From: Acanthaster planci
Taxonomy: Eukaryota > Echinodermata > Asteroidea > Valvatida > Acanthasteridae
DNA: 62,000 bases
Direction of reading: 5' to 3'
Assembly: GCF_001949145.1 (NCBI RefSeq)
Contig: NW_019091399.1
Span: forward strand, 610,051 to 672,050
The translations under genes and the position numbers were made by a program. Of the stretch, positions 36,388 to 48,800 are shown piece by piece (within the stretch, counting starts at the first letter, position 1; the number at the start of each line of letters is the position of its first letter). The notes under the pieces are model-generated. The model made no database searches. It was not told the origin of the DNA and saw only the letters and a program-made list of their open reading frames with translations.

Positions 36388-39300
36388 TCACACCCTGATC
36401 TGGTACGCCCCAGTAGTTCCTCCTTTCTTGGAGGCAGTCTTAGAGGCAGGACTGCACTCCTCAGCTTCCTCGTCGCTACTGTCATAGGCCATCACGGCCC
36501 GTGGGGACAGGCTGGCCTCAGTGCTACCTGAGGTCTGCTGGTGGCAATCCCTCCGTTGGGTCCTGGCTGCAACAGACGGCCCCATAGACTTCCTTGGCGA
36601 GGTGGACTCGTAGCTGGGCCTGGTGTTTTCCTTGACGAACTGATAGCTGGAGTAGTTTGATGACCACTTGAACTACATAGAATTGAAAGACACACGACAT
36701 AGTATGTAAGCAATTCCTGAACTTCACACAAGTCACAATGTAAACCTAAAGCACTGGCAAATCAAGTTCATTGAAAATCAAGCATCTTGAAACCAAAATA
36801 CTGGTAAGCATTTTTATTTTGATCCGATCCCTGAAGAAATGTGAGATGACATGCTTCAACAATGGTCCTTTGGCGGAAACTCATGATGTTTACCCAGGTT
36901 TATGCATATTTGGTGAGCAAAACACCAAATTTAGCAGAAATGTTCACTTCTCTCATCTGCATCTTGCACCCAATTCAAACAATTCCTGTCAATTCCTGTT
37001 CAAACTCATGATGTTTACCCAGGTTTATGCATATTTGGTGAGCAAAACACCAAATTTAGCAGAAATGTTCACTTCTCTCATCTGCATCTTGCACCCAATT
37101 CAAACAATTCCTGTCAAGTTGTCTCTTCCAAAGTTTGCTGGTGTGGGTTTCCAGCTCAGGTAGATACAGCCTATTCAAATGATTCTAGGAATTTGCAATT
37201 TTGCAAGAGTCATTTTCATTGTTAATGCTTTCATAGTTCTTGGTCGTGCAATGCAGGGATGACTTGAACAGAGCAGTCAGTTTGTCCAAATATTAAAGGA
37301 CATTTTGCTTCAACTATTAATCTTCTCTCAACGATTTCAAAAATGTTCTCCCCTGCAAACAGTTTTAAAAAGTTTCCCCTTCCTAAAACTATCACCTTTT
37401 TCCAGAAAGATTTAAGTGTAAAGTTCACATCCATTTTTGTCAGTTCAGAGGACCTGGAGTACTCACCCTGCTTTTCAAATCTTTTGTGAATTTCTCTATT
37501 TCTCGTTGCATTTCAAGCCTCGACTGCTTGCCTGGACTGAGGGACATGGTCTGTATACGCACATTTTCACAGCAAAGAAAAGAAACTGACTTTAAACAAA
37601 GACATCAACCAGAAAGGTATTATTTTCATGTTCATCAGCCTCTTCAAGCACCCTAGCTCAATTCTACCCTTGATGAGCTGTCCAATGCTTAAGTGTATTT
37701 TTCAATGCCCTTAATACATGTATTATGTATGTATTTCATTATATGATAATGATAATATGAAAGATAGAGTTCCTATATACATGTTTCTGTCACAAAGGTT
37801 TCTGAGGAAAATTAAAAGAAAACAAGTGTTAAAGTCACTGCAAAGAGCCAAGAAAAAATTCCCAAACCCCTTGCTTTCTGTTTTAATTCGATCCTCAAAT
37901 TTCTTGGATAGCCTAACATTGCAAGCCATTTCTAGAGGCTGAAATATTACAGTTTGGCTATCAGATTTAAAACAATTCACCTTGCATGACAAAACAAAAA
38001 AACCAACTCCTCTAAACCGTTCAAAGGACAAAAGAATGATGACATCAAAAATTAAAGAGAGGGCTTGCGGTAACACCATGTGGACAGATCTCTTTTTGGA
38101 AGATGTACATGTATGGTTCTGTAGAGTACCATTGAGTGTGAACTAAAAAATCATATCTAATAACCATTCCCGCTTTGTAAATGAAATGCTAGATGTTTAA
38201 TTCTAATAAGCCATTTGCGAGTTAAATTTGAATAAATTCACGTGAACAGATTAAATTCTCCATACTAAAAACCACTGTTGCTATACATGTACCTCATGAT
38301 TCGGGGCAACCTTTTGCTTAGTTACATAAGAGATGCCTTACAACATTACAGTGTTCTCAATGGATAAGAACGGCACAAAGGAACCAGTCCATTCCAGAGA
38401 TGGTGGTCGCTATGCAACAGCTTGCCCCGAATCATGACATATAGCAAAAGTGTCTTTAGTCTGGGGAATTCAAATTGTTACGTTTCTGTGCAATCAGATA
38501 ACACAGTGTACCAGATTTTATTCACATTTAACTCACAAGTGGCTTATTGTGTGGAGCAGAATCATACTCTTACTGCAGCAATTGACACCATCTACTGCTG
38601 GCCACATCTCAATATCATGTTATGGCAGTTAAAAAGCTGACGGTGCTAAGCTGTTTTCTGAATTTGAATCATCATAACACAAGCGACTCACCCGCCACTG
38701 TATCTGCTCAAAGCTGTGTGGGTCATGTGACACGGGCAGACCAATCTTGACCTTCTTTACCGTGTGGAAATCTGGGAAATTCATAAAAAGGGACCTTGAA
38801 TATTCATAAGATACATCGAACAAACGTATACACCATCTCAACTCCTATGCATGCTCACCAATTTCCAACTGTGCAGGAGATAACTGTGAACATTTGCAGC
38901 ATTCGCTGCAGTTTATTAAAAGGAGAAGTATGGAACTCAAATATTTCCAAAGCCGTAAACAAATGTTTTCGTTGATTTCAACCATGCTAAATTACTGATT
39001 TTCACAACTTAAAGTTTATAGGAAATACCACACCATAGAGACCCCTGAAAGACAAGTTTTGGGGTTGAATATTGTACCAGTCCATCCCTTTAAGCAAAGG
39101 GTGATTGGGCTAATTGGTGCAAATTTCTACAAATGTGGTCATGCAGAAGTTATGCCATCACAGGTATTATTTTCCCATAATTCTCGAGCATGACAATGTC
39201 AACAAGACATTTTTTTCCAAAAAGAAATCTCCAGTAGTCTCTTAATTTAAGAGGTTCAAAGCCTTACTTACATTTCTTGTATGCATCTTCAAAGTCAAAT

Positions 39301-42300
39301 ATTAGCTCCCAGAGATTCTGAAAGGGAGAAAGTACAAAATACTTCATCGGTGACAGTAAGAATGCACACTGCCTATATTGCTATTTTCAAATTGTGTCTT
39401 AATCTGCATACTGGTCTTATTTGGCGTCATTTGTAACTCATGACATATTCTCATCAAACAAGCTCCTTTCTTCCAAGTGAGATAAGTTTCCTTCATTCAT
39501 CGTTTCCGAATTGGCACTTTGATGAAAGTCGCACTGTCATTTTTGGAGCACTTTCACGTTTAACCTTTAAAATACATATTCAGTAATCTCAGTAAATGTT
39601 GTTATCAACATATTTCAGGGCACAAACAAGACAGAACAGTGACTGAAAACAATCACAGAAGACGGGTAGAAAATGTCAAAAGTAAATGAAAAACCAATGG
39701 GAAAGAGACTGACTGAGATACATGTAGGTCAACCAACCCTGAACTCCAAGGGTTTGTACATGAGGTCCTCCCTCCGACTCATTCCCAGGGCTCCGTATCG
39801 GCCTGAGTAGTACACCCCGAGCACAACGTGTCGGTGGACTGTTCCTGAGAATAAGGTCTTAAAGCTGACAGGAAACCGTTCTAGGCCTGGTGCTCCATTT
39901 GTAAGGTATCTTCAGAAGGAGAATGGTTAAGGTTCCCCAGGAAATGACAGTTGGGATCACGGAGTACATTTTTATAGGTCTTGTAAAAAATACATATCCT
40001 GTAACAATTTGAGTGCGACACAGCATTACAGCATTACATCTACGTGTACATGTACATGTACACAAGTAAATTTATCAGTGACAAATGTAAAGACAAACTA
40101 GGAGTTTGTGGCCATACTCCATACATGCAATTTCTTGCTACATGTTACAGCATTTCTTGCACTCTAAAACTTATACATGTAAGTGATACCATAAGTGATA
40201 CCATGGTGAATTTAACGAAACAAAATGTACACAGCAACATTTGGCTGGTTTTACAGTAAAATGCAGTGAATGCAGTTGTTTTTCTTCTGAGAGTTGGGCC
40301 GTTGTAGCGGCAGCTCAGCAATGTGGCTAAAACTCAGAGTAAGTAGACAAAATTGTACTGTTTTAGCAGATGCAAAGTTTGTCCTATTGGTTTTGCTCTG
40401 ATGAAGGATATACATGTAGGTCTCAACATGCGGTGTGGAGGGATTTCTAGTTTAACTATAGAATGCATGTATATGAGCATCTGACATGTAAGTCAGAGAG
40501 TATAGGTACCATGTATAGCCTGATTTTAAAAGGGACAGGTGCCTTAAGTGAAACTCAGGTTCAAAACGTGCCACAATGTGAGAATAAACTTTTGTGGTGA
40601 ATTATGATTAATGAAGAGCTAGAACAGGAATGCTAAACTCCCCTTTACCTGCTGCTATGTTTGTGCTAGCCTTACATAGATACACGTAATGGTGACCTCT
40701 GAATAAATGAAGTCCACGTACATGGAAGTTAGGTTTAGATGAAGTGCTCGACTTACAAACCCAGTTTGGGCCTCTTAACAAGACATTCATGTAATGCCAG
40801 ATCAGTGGACTTGCATAAGTCAACAAAGTCTTTCCCTTGTCCAGAAAGTTTCAAAGACATATTACAGTGGTCAGGGGAATCCATGGCAAAATAGATTAAC
40901 AGTCTAGGAAATCATCATCAAATCTTCAGCTCAAATGAGTAATCGTAGTGGGAGGAAAATAGCATTTTCCCCAAAGGAATGTGAATACTATATGTACTAG
41001 GTATGTGAAATGAGCATGTATGAGTTCTACGGTACTAATACGGTCGCATGTGAAACAATGTTTTCAAAATGCTCCCATTTTAAAATGAATCACTCTCCTG
41101 GACTGAAGTTTTGATTGAATGTCCCTTATATGAAACACTTCAATTTGTGACGGTTTCTTACACATTAAAAATTTCTCTTTCTTGAGCGATTTCCAAATAT
41201 CAGTTCAGTGAAATCCTTGTGGAGATCTACATGTGTGCACCTTAAGAAATTCCTTGTGGAGACCTATTCAACCCATTGTCCTGGGTCTCTAACAAGGCAC
41301 CATATTTCCAAACACACGAACAAATATCTCTCCACAAGGATACAAATTTTAGTATTAATGCATGGGTGTGTGTGGAGGGCGGGAGGGGGGGTGCCTATTA
41401 CTCACAATGACATGCTGCATGCAGGAACTTTGACAGGGAACAAAGCGATTCACGGTTTTGCCACCACAGTAAGCTTTGAACCTGCCACCGAGCCGTGCAT
41501 GTGCCATTCGGTACAAGTTTATTTGAATAACAAGGATACAGAGCAAGAATAACAGCCTCTAAACACTTGATAGGAAGGGATTCCCTGATCATCTCTTTGG
41601 CAGTATCCATCAACCTGTGAAGATACAGCCAACCAAATAAAGGGGGGGATTAAGCATACAGTGAAAAGTTCAATCTAGCCACAGAACAACACTTTGCCAC
41701 AAAAAAAACGAAAACAAAAGAGAACAAATCCTCAAAAATCCACCATTGGGGAGGTAGTGGTACATGGAAATCCAACTAAAACGCACCAATTAGCTCTCAT
41801 TAATCCCTCAAACATCCGGTAACAATTTTGAGGAATCTGGAAATCTGGAAGGGGTTTCATAGGACTGAGGGAGGTGAAAAGTGTTAAATGCATAAAAAGT
41901 TGTATGGTAGTTTAACCCATAAAAAAATGTAAAACTTTTGCATTGCCATTAACCTTCCAGACCTAGAAAAAATGAAAACTACAAATTTTCTCCTTTAAGG
42001 AAAAGACAATTTTTTTTTATTTGAAATGTTTCAAATCTTGATAAGTCATTCACTGTGTCCTCAGAAATAATGGTTTGAGCAAATACATATACATGTACCT
42101 TGCAAATTTGCTTGCACCATTTTTTCTGGGACACTAAAAGTTACAAATCTCTCACCCTGATATTGGCCTGTTTTTCTTGATCTCGTAGAACTGAGTCCCT
42201 GTGTGGTTGTATCTGTGGTCACTGTTAAGTATCATTCAACTTGCTGCATTTTAGAACATTCAATAAAAAATGAAAATTTATGGACTATTCATGTACCATA

Positions 42301-43665
42301 AAAATGATTTAATTATCTTGAATTCTGTTTTCATAGTCAGAGTTTTAAATATCTTAAGTACACTTTAATGACACAGTGTTGGAATTTGAAAAAAAAAATA
42401 GAGAAAGTATAATATAACAGACTCTCTCACTAATAAAGGTTTATTTTTCATGTTGGTTTCATTGACATCGACATTTAATTTCAAAAATACCGTACATGTA
42501 GCTGACAAATGACAGCAGCACAGTATATGCAACTTTACAGTCTTTCAGGAACTGTACTTTCTCTGTGCACCTAAGCAAAACAAATTTCCCAGTTCACTGA
42601 TATTTTCAACCAGGGAGGGAGTTCCTTATCATGAATGCAAGAGCGAAGAAACAACACCACAAGAATGCTTGAAGCAGTCAAGGACATAACATTGTTCAAG
42701 TTTCCTTCCTAAACTGGTATTTGAATAGGCAACAAGCCCTCAAGGATACTGCAGTTCCTTCATGTAATCCTGAACTGCCTCAAGTCTACATGGTACAGCA
42801 GTGGTAGGCTGGAATGTTGGAGCTGGTGGAATGTTGACCTGTTTGTGAAAAAGAAAAATAAAGTAATTTTCTCAACCCAAAATCTCATTAGATAGTCAAA
42901 GCATGGAAATAGATAAATGAGGGCAAGGAGGAAACTAACTGGAGGACTGATGGCAAATTCTACTAAAATAATATAATACTAGGTTTGAATTCCATCTCCT
43001 GAATATGACAATGTCAATGTAAGAACCAGTAAGCATGAAACCACAGAATGATTTGCTACAGTAACATTTCTAAGCAGGCTTACATTATAATGTATATAAA
43101 ATAAATATTTGAAAAAATAAAAAACACTCATTCACTGTGCCAACAAGAGCAAAAATGGGCCCAGGTGAGGCCTATAACCTATCCAGTACGTGACCTGGGT
43201 GGATTCGCTGGGGCATAACGTTATCAGGAATTTTTAGGCTAGCCTACTCCCTCTCATTCAGAAAGTAGGCCTAGGCTTGGAGCAATGTCAATGCCCTTTT
43301 TGGCTGTGCAATCGGCATGAGACGGGGCTGTAATTAATGCTTTTTCAACCACCAAATTCATCCCAAAAACTCAGTGTGTCGTGACAATTAAAACGAACCT
43401 TTGGTAAATCTTTCTGTTCCCTTATTTCAGCCATGGGAACACTCCCCTCAGGATGAACTTTGGCAGCGTGGCTCCACATTCGTTCCCATGTACTCTTTGA
43501 CACTGGGAAACCATTCTTGTTGACGTAAAACAGTACACCGTTTTCCTCATCGTTACTGTCATCATCGGCGCCACTTTTTGTTGGATTATCCGCTTTGGCT
43601 TTTGTAAGTGAAACCTCCAAAGACTTTCCAGTCATTTTTAAGTGAACAAACTGGCACTCTCGCAT
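36388..43665 (-). CDS. VASH: Vasohibin, tubulinyl-tyrosine carboxypeptidase, nine exons
   Basis: Exons: 43399-43665, 42750-42838, 42156-42212, 41540-41614, 39738-39909, 39272-39317, 38692-38771, 37467-37550, 36388-36672. All joints keep frame, giving 384 aa (human VASH1 365, VASH2 355). Vasohibins, with their chaperone SVBP, remove the C-terminal tyrosine of alpha-tubulin. Evidence: [21 protein letters not shown], then [44 protein letters not shown] and the C-terminal end AYQIRV. The catalytic Cys-His-Ser triad maps to about C155, H190 and S207. Its spacing (35 and 17 residues) is identical to human C169/H204/S221. A single gene corresponds to the vertebrate VASH1/VASH2 pair. ATG 43665 is the first in frame; a second Met ten codons on is possible. 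Introns 2 and 4 look U12-type. Confidence 0.95.
36877..37117. repeat. Identical 125-bp tandem duplication in a vasohibin intron
   Basis: Copy 1 (36877-37001) and copy 2 (37002-37117) are identical over 116 bp by eye, joined head to tail with a short CAATTCCTGT echo at the junction. No substitution was seen, so the duplication is very recent or an assembly artefact. Confidence 0.9.
38294..38437. mobile_element. Foldback/MITE in a vasohibin intron
   Basis: 144 bp bounded by TCATGATTCGGGGCAA at the left and its reverse complement TTGCCCCGAATCATGA at the right, with similarity continuing inward (CCTTTTGC versus CTGTTGC). No target duplication was identified. Confidence 0.65.
39910..41539 (-). 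other. Vasohibin intron 4, candidate U12-type GT-AG intron
   Basis: Minus strand: donor GTATCCTTG (U12 type). A perfect branch motif CCTTAAC sits about 17 nt before the acceptor TCTGAAG. There is no long pyrimidine tract in the usual U2 position. The splice joins ILAL to YLTNG in frame, as in other vasohibins. Confidence 0.8.
42213..42749 (-). other. Vasohibin intron 2, candidate U12-type GT-AG intron
   Basis: Minus strand: donor GTATCCTTG, acceptor GACCACAG. ACTTAAC (a close match to TTCCTTAAC) has its branch adenosine about 12 nt from the acceptor. The splice joins KELQ to YNHTGTQF in frame. Confidence 0.78.
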
Positions 43666-43949
43666 TACTGTAATTATCGAATTATATTGTCAATCTTCTT
43701 CCGTCATGTCCGTGCCGGCATTCGCTATGTTCGCCATGTTGTTTACAGTCGTTTCCCTGGGTCTAAGTTGTTCTCAGGGCAAGTTGTTCATTTTCTATGA
43801 TAGCGGTACCTTGCTCAATGTCAAAGTTTGGTTAGAGTGGCAAACGAGGTTGCGTAGGAAAATAGTATGGAGCCTTGTCGTAATGCAATGCATTACTAGG
43901 TTTCAATGATTCTCGATGGTGCACCTGCTGGCATACGGTGCATGCACGG

Positions 43950-44095
43950 TGCATACATGTACAGTACACTGTACAGTAGCCTACATGTTCACTGTACATG
44001 TACATCGTTTGTAGCTCTATGATGTACATGTACATCTACATGTACAACTACATGTACCTGTACGTATGTGTACAGTACATGTAAATTATATGCGT
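43950..44095. repeat. Cluster of ACATGTA palindromes
   Basis: About ten copies of ACATGTA or GTACATGTAC-like words within 150 bp. Single copies are scattered through the whole window, so this is a local expansion of a motif common in this genome. Confidence 0.8.
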
Positions 44096-45090
44096 GATGA
44101 CGAGTGCTCACTCCCGGCCCTAGCGATAGAGTGTTCAGCACTGCACTCAGATCGCTTAATGCTTGCGTGGTGGTAACTTTCAGAGGCCTCCCCCACTATT
44201 AACGGTAGATCGTGGAGGGAGGAATAGATTGTGTGACCCTGGTTTCTACATACATGTACATACATGTATGTAATCGTTGTCATCGCTGAGTGAAAGCCTC
44301 GCCTGCCAGATGCCAGGCCTAAACCTAGTCCGACGCACGGCGAAGCATTGAAACCTTTGGCTCATGGTTGCAGTTTCTCAATACTCCTTAAAGTCCAGAC
44401 TAGTGGAGTTTTAACTGGAAGTGGTGGAGGGTGGACTTACGACGAATTTTTTTGACAAAGTGCTGTCTTAAATTTAACTAGGGCCTGTGTCTGCAAACTA
44501 TCAAATTTTATTGCGAAAAGAAGTCACGTAAAACATTTACAATTATAAACAGCATATCATTAATACGTTTACTTTACTGGCCCATTTGCCCCCGGGCCGG
44601 TCGTACAGAACTATCGCAAACTGTACTACAAAGTTTGTAATAGAACAGTACAGCTGGAGGCGCTTGGGCTATAATTTTACCAATTCACGAAGAAAAGAAG
44701 TCACTGAAATTATTGCATGCCAAAAGCTGCAATTTCAGTCGTGTTTGTTTCCATTTTCTTCATGCTTATACTGCACACTTATATTCAAATTTGTTTTCCA
44801 TCAATGCTTTCCCGCAACACTCAACGTCTGCTGCATAGCCCGCTCTGATGTATAATGTGACAATTGGCATCAAGCCTTCACAGGATCATCTCTAAAAAAA
44901 AGAGAAAAACATGGGGACAGCAGTAACAATTCAACAAATGATATTTTTTCATATTCATTATCTTAATTTACTATTCCCAACAATACAAGTCAACAGACCA
45001 GAGAATATGGGAATGTGCCGTCATTCCTCTTTCGTCATTCGCAGCCGATAAAAATGCTTCCATTAGTCAGATTCAATGTGGAAATTCATA

Positions 45091-45263
45091 GGGTACGAGT
45101 TAACTTGGGTATGACTTGACTTGGGTATAAGTTAACCTGGGTGCGACTTGACGCAGTATGACTTGACTCGGGTACGACTTGACGCAGTATGACTTGACTC
45201 GGGTACGACTTAACTTGGGTGTAAATTTTGGGGTACAAGTTGACTCGGGTACGAGTTGACCCG
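45091..45263. repeat. Tandem repeat of GGGTACGACTTGACT-like units
   Basis: About ten degenerate units of 15-17 bp based on GGGTA(C/T)GA(C/G)TTGACT. Copies alternate between GACTTGAC and GAGTTAAC variants, and one longer sub-unit (GCAGTATGACTTGACTCGGGTACGACTTGAC) is duplicated. Confidence 0.85.
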
Positions 45264-45888
45264 TTACCTATGTCTATTTGTGTAACTAGTGCATCATGAA
45301 ACTTACATGTATGATGGAGACTAGACCTACTATATTCCTTGCTTTGAATTGTACGGGAAAGAATGAATTGTACTCTTCTAAGTTCTTTTCCTACCTCCAT
45401 GAGTTGAGTGACCTCATCTGCTCCTAGTCCTAATGGGTTTTGGCCTGGTGTGGGCTTGATATATTGAGTTTTTCGTGTAGCATTTTAGCAAGTCAAGCGA
45501 TGTGTTTCAGATCTGTCCATTCAAGTGAACTTAGGAGTTTGGTAACATTCACTTCCCTTTTGTTGGTGTTGGTCACAAATGAGGCAGCCTGTCTCTGAAC
45601 TCTCTCAATGGAATCAATATGTTTAACTGTATGGATCCCATGCAGCAGTGGCGTAATCTAAATGTGGCCTAATGAGGGTGGGATGTTATACAATGCCTCA
45701 CCTGGATCCCTCTTCCTGGTGACATGCTTGGTTTCACACTTGGAAGGAACAAACAAGGCACATGTTGGGCGGGACTGATGGATGTGCACAAAACTTAGGA
45801 TTTCCATTTTTTGTTCTTTTTTTCCAGGGTCTTTCTGCTCCTGAGTTCAGAGATCAGACAGGACGATAAAGTCACTGGGAAGTAGCAA

Positions 45889-48800
45889 ATGGATTTCACA
45901 GAGGCCTACCCTGACCGCTGCTCGACAGTCGGGGCTGCCGTCCGGATGGGAAATGCAGAGGTGCTGCAAGAGCTGATAGCCAGGGGGGCTAGCATCAACG
46001 TCCATGATAACCGTGGCTGGTCCCCACTGCATGAGGCTGCCAGTACCAGAAAGTATGACTGTGTTAGAATCTTGCTGACTAAACTGAGTAAAGAAGGTAG
46101 GAATACTCAATGAAAACCTTCTCAAACACCAGTCACAAGTCAATTAACCCCAGGTGAATAAAATATGTATGTTTCTGTGTATGTTTTTTTTTTTTCATCT
46201 GTAGATGTGAATGCTAGGACGTGGGAGGGTGAGACGGCCACCTTTTTTGCAGCCAAGACTGGCCACTTGAAGATTTTGAGGCTGCTCGTCAAACATGGCG
46301 GTGATCCTAACATCTCCAACAACGAGGACGGGTCACCGATTTTACAAGGTGGGCATACATCCTGCTGCATTTTGCAGGTTCGAATCCGGCCTGGGGTCAT
46401 GGTGCATGTGCCCTTGGGCAAGGCACTTTGTCACTCCTTGCCTCTCTCCACCCAGGAGTAATTGGGTACCCTGTGAGGGCAGAGATGGTCATTGTGGTTG
46501 ATTTAGCTGTTGTGCCGAAATGGCAGCATCGAGCTTTATATTCCCGAGGGAGCCGAGATGGTATTAGGAAGGTTTCATGGGCCCAGTGAGCAGGGGTAAC
46601 AATGGAAAGTGCTTTAATCTAAGTTATAGTTAACTATATAAAAACTATTATTATTATTATTATTATTACCTTGAAATTTGAGTACAAAGCATTTTTTTAT
46701 CAGGGACTACATTGCCTAAGGCTCTGCTTCTTGCTTCGTGCCTGTGACAAAAGCATAAGAAATCTTGTGCAATTTGACTCAAGAAATTCCTGTATATATT
46801 TCTCCTGCCTTTGTTTACTACTCAGCCGTGTCGGGCAACCACAAGGATTGTGTTGCTTTCCTGCTGAGGCAAGGGGCTAATGTCAACAGCCATCTGTTTG
46901 GGGGCTGGTCCCTTCTCCATGAAGCCGCTTGCTGTGGCTTCCCTGACATCCTGAGTCTGCTTCTTCGTGCGGGAGCCAAGATCGATGTGAGAGATGACTT
47001 TGGCATCATGCCCGTGTTCACGGCCGCTCAATATGGAAAGCTTGACTGCCTGAAGCTCCTCATTGAACATGGTGAGAGAACGAATTGGGGCTAAAATGAT
47101 CCATAGTAACAGCAGTTTGGCATAAACAAACGTTGGTTTGTCTTCCCGTTTAAAAAGTTTCCCTAGATGTTGAACTTTGCTGAACTTGTGAAATCAGTAT
47201 TCTTCGTTCTTCCTTTGGCATTACCAATTGCTGTGTAATTTTGTTATTTTGGTGCCCCTGAGAAACAGAGAGAATTAAACATTTCAAAGATGTAGATGGT
47301 CCCTGATGAGTTAATGAACTTTGGTTATATTTGAAATTAACTTAAATTTTTTTGCCACCGCTTGGGCCTTCCCTCACACCAGGAGCTGATCCCAATGCCA
47401 GGGCAGAGGACAATGCCACCCCATTGTATCTAGCAGCACAGGAAGGGTATTCACAGTGTGTGGAGTACTTGTTGATTCACGGTGCGGTGGTAGATATACC
47501 GACAAATACTGCTCAAGGATTCCGGCCCATACACGTTGCAGCTTTCAGAGGCCACTTGAAGTGAGTTTCACTGAACTATCCTCTGTGGAAAATGAGTCTA
47601 TTGTGACCAAATCGACTCCTTGACTGAACTTGTACAATTTAGATGAACTAATGTTTCATCTGGTGCAGTATGTTCTGTTGCATTGTGAGGCAGGCTTTAT
47701 TCTGTCCATTTCTAATTAAGGTTGAGGAAGTCTTTTTAGTGCACTCTAATACATCTTATGGCAAGAAAAGTGAGAATCTATCAACTGAGTCATCTTTAAC
47801 CACTTCTTGCTGGGCGACCCGTTTTCGAGTACATAGGCTTTTTATGCAGAGCCGGGGAGCCCGGAACTGGGACAAAAGAGTTGGGCCTTATAACAAAAGA
47901 CCGTGCTCAGCACAAAAGACAGAGCTGCTGGGCATTACCGACATTTTTCGCTCTCAATAGTGGAGATAATCCAACCTTGTTTTGAAACAGTATACCATGG
48001 TTTGAGGCATTTAGAGCGAGCGGATTACCATCGGGGACAAAAGCGCTCCACCACCGCAGCGATAAGCCACACAGCACCGCTGCACGCTAATCTGGCCCCT
48101 ATTGAAAAGATGTCAGCAGTGCACTGTGCCGGTTACGGGAACAAAAGAATCTTACGTAACACCGCACAATCTGGGCTCTTTTTCCAAAGCTGCAGGCCTG
48201 GCTGAAATGTTCAGGAGTCAATGAATTTACCTGTCAGCTTTAGAGTAGTACCCAAAGAGTCCTTTATGTGGGTATAAACGGCCATTAAATGAAATGATGA
48301 ATTTTTGAAGAAATTTGAAAACTGAAAATCTTGAAAAGGACCCAGCATCTTGTCTTGCTCAAGAAAATCCACCCGGCAGCAAGTGGTTAATTAAACAGCA
48401 TTTATATTTGTGTTTAACTTTTAACTTGAAGTACAATGTAGTAGGTCAGAAATTTATTCCATCTGAAGACTGAATGCTTTTTCAAGGTTTGTAGGGTTGA
48501 CATAGGTGAGATGAAGCTTGCAGGAGCACTGCATGAATCCTTTTATGAGTGTGCTCACAGATTCTTTGCAGCTCCTCACTCATTCAGAAAAGAGATTCAC
48601 ATGGTGCTAATAAACCTTTATCGTATGAGTGAATGCCTTATTTAGGAAGTTCTGCAACTACTTTTTGCTATAAACTATTAGCTTGTGTGTTTTTTTTTTA
48701 CTTTATCTAGGAGTTTAAAGTTGCTGATACCGCCAAGTCTCTCAGTGCTAGAGCAAGTCAAGATTCCAGGGGAGTGGGAAGAGTTACTCACCCCTCTGCA

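Larger units (their letters stand above)
43666..45888. other. Head-to-head intergenic region, vasohibin / ASB3
   Basis: It holds both promoters. Positions 43950-44095 are densely packed with TACATGTA / GTACATGTAC palindromes. 45091-45263 is a tandem repeat. A likely 3' splice site before the ASB3 start (TTTTTTCCAG ending near 45828) suggests the ASB3 start codon lies in an exon preceded by a non-coding exon. Confidence 0.5.
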
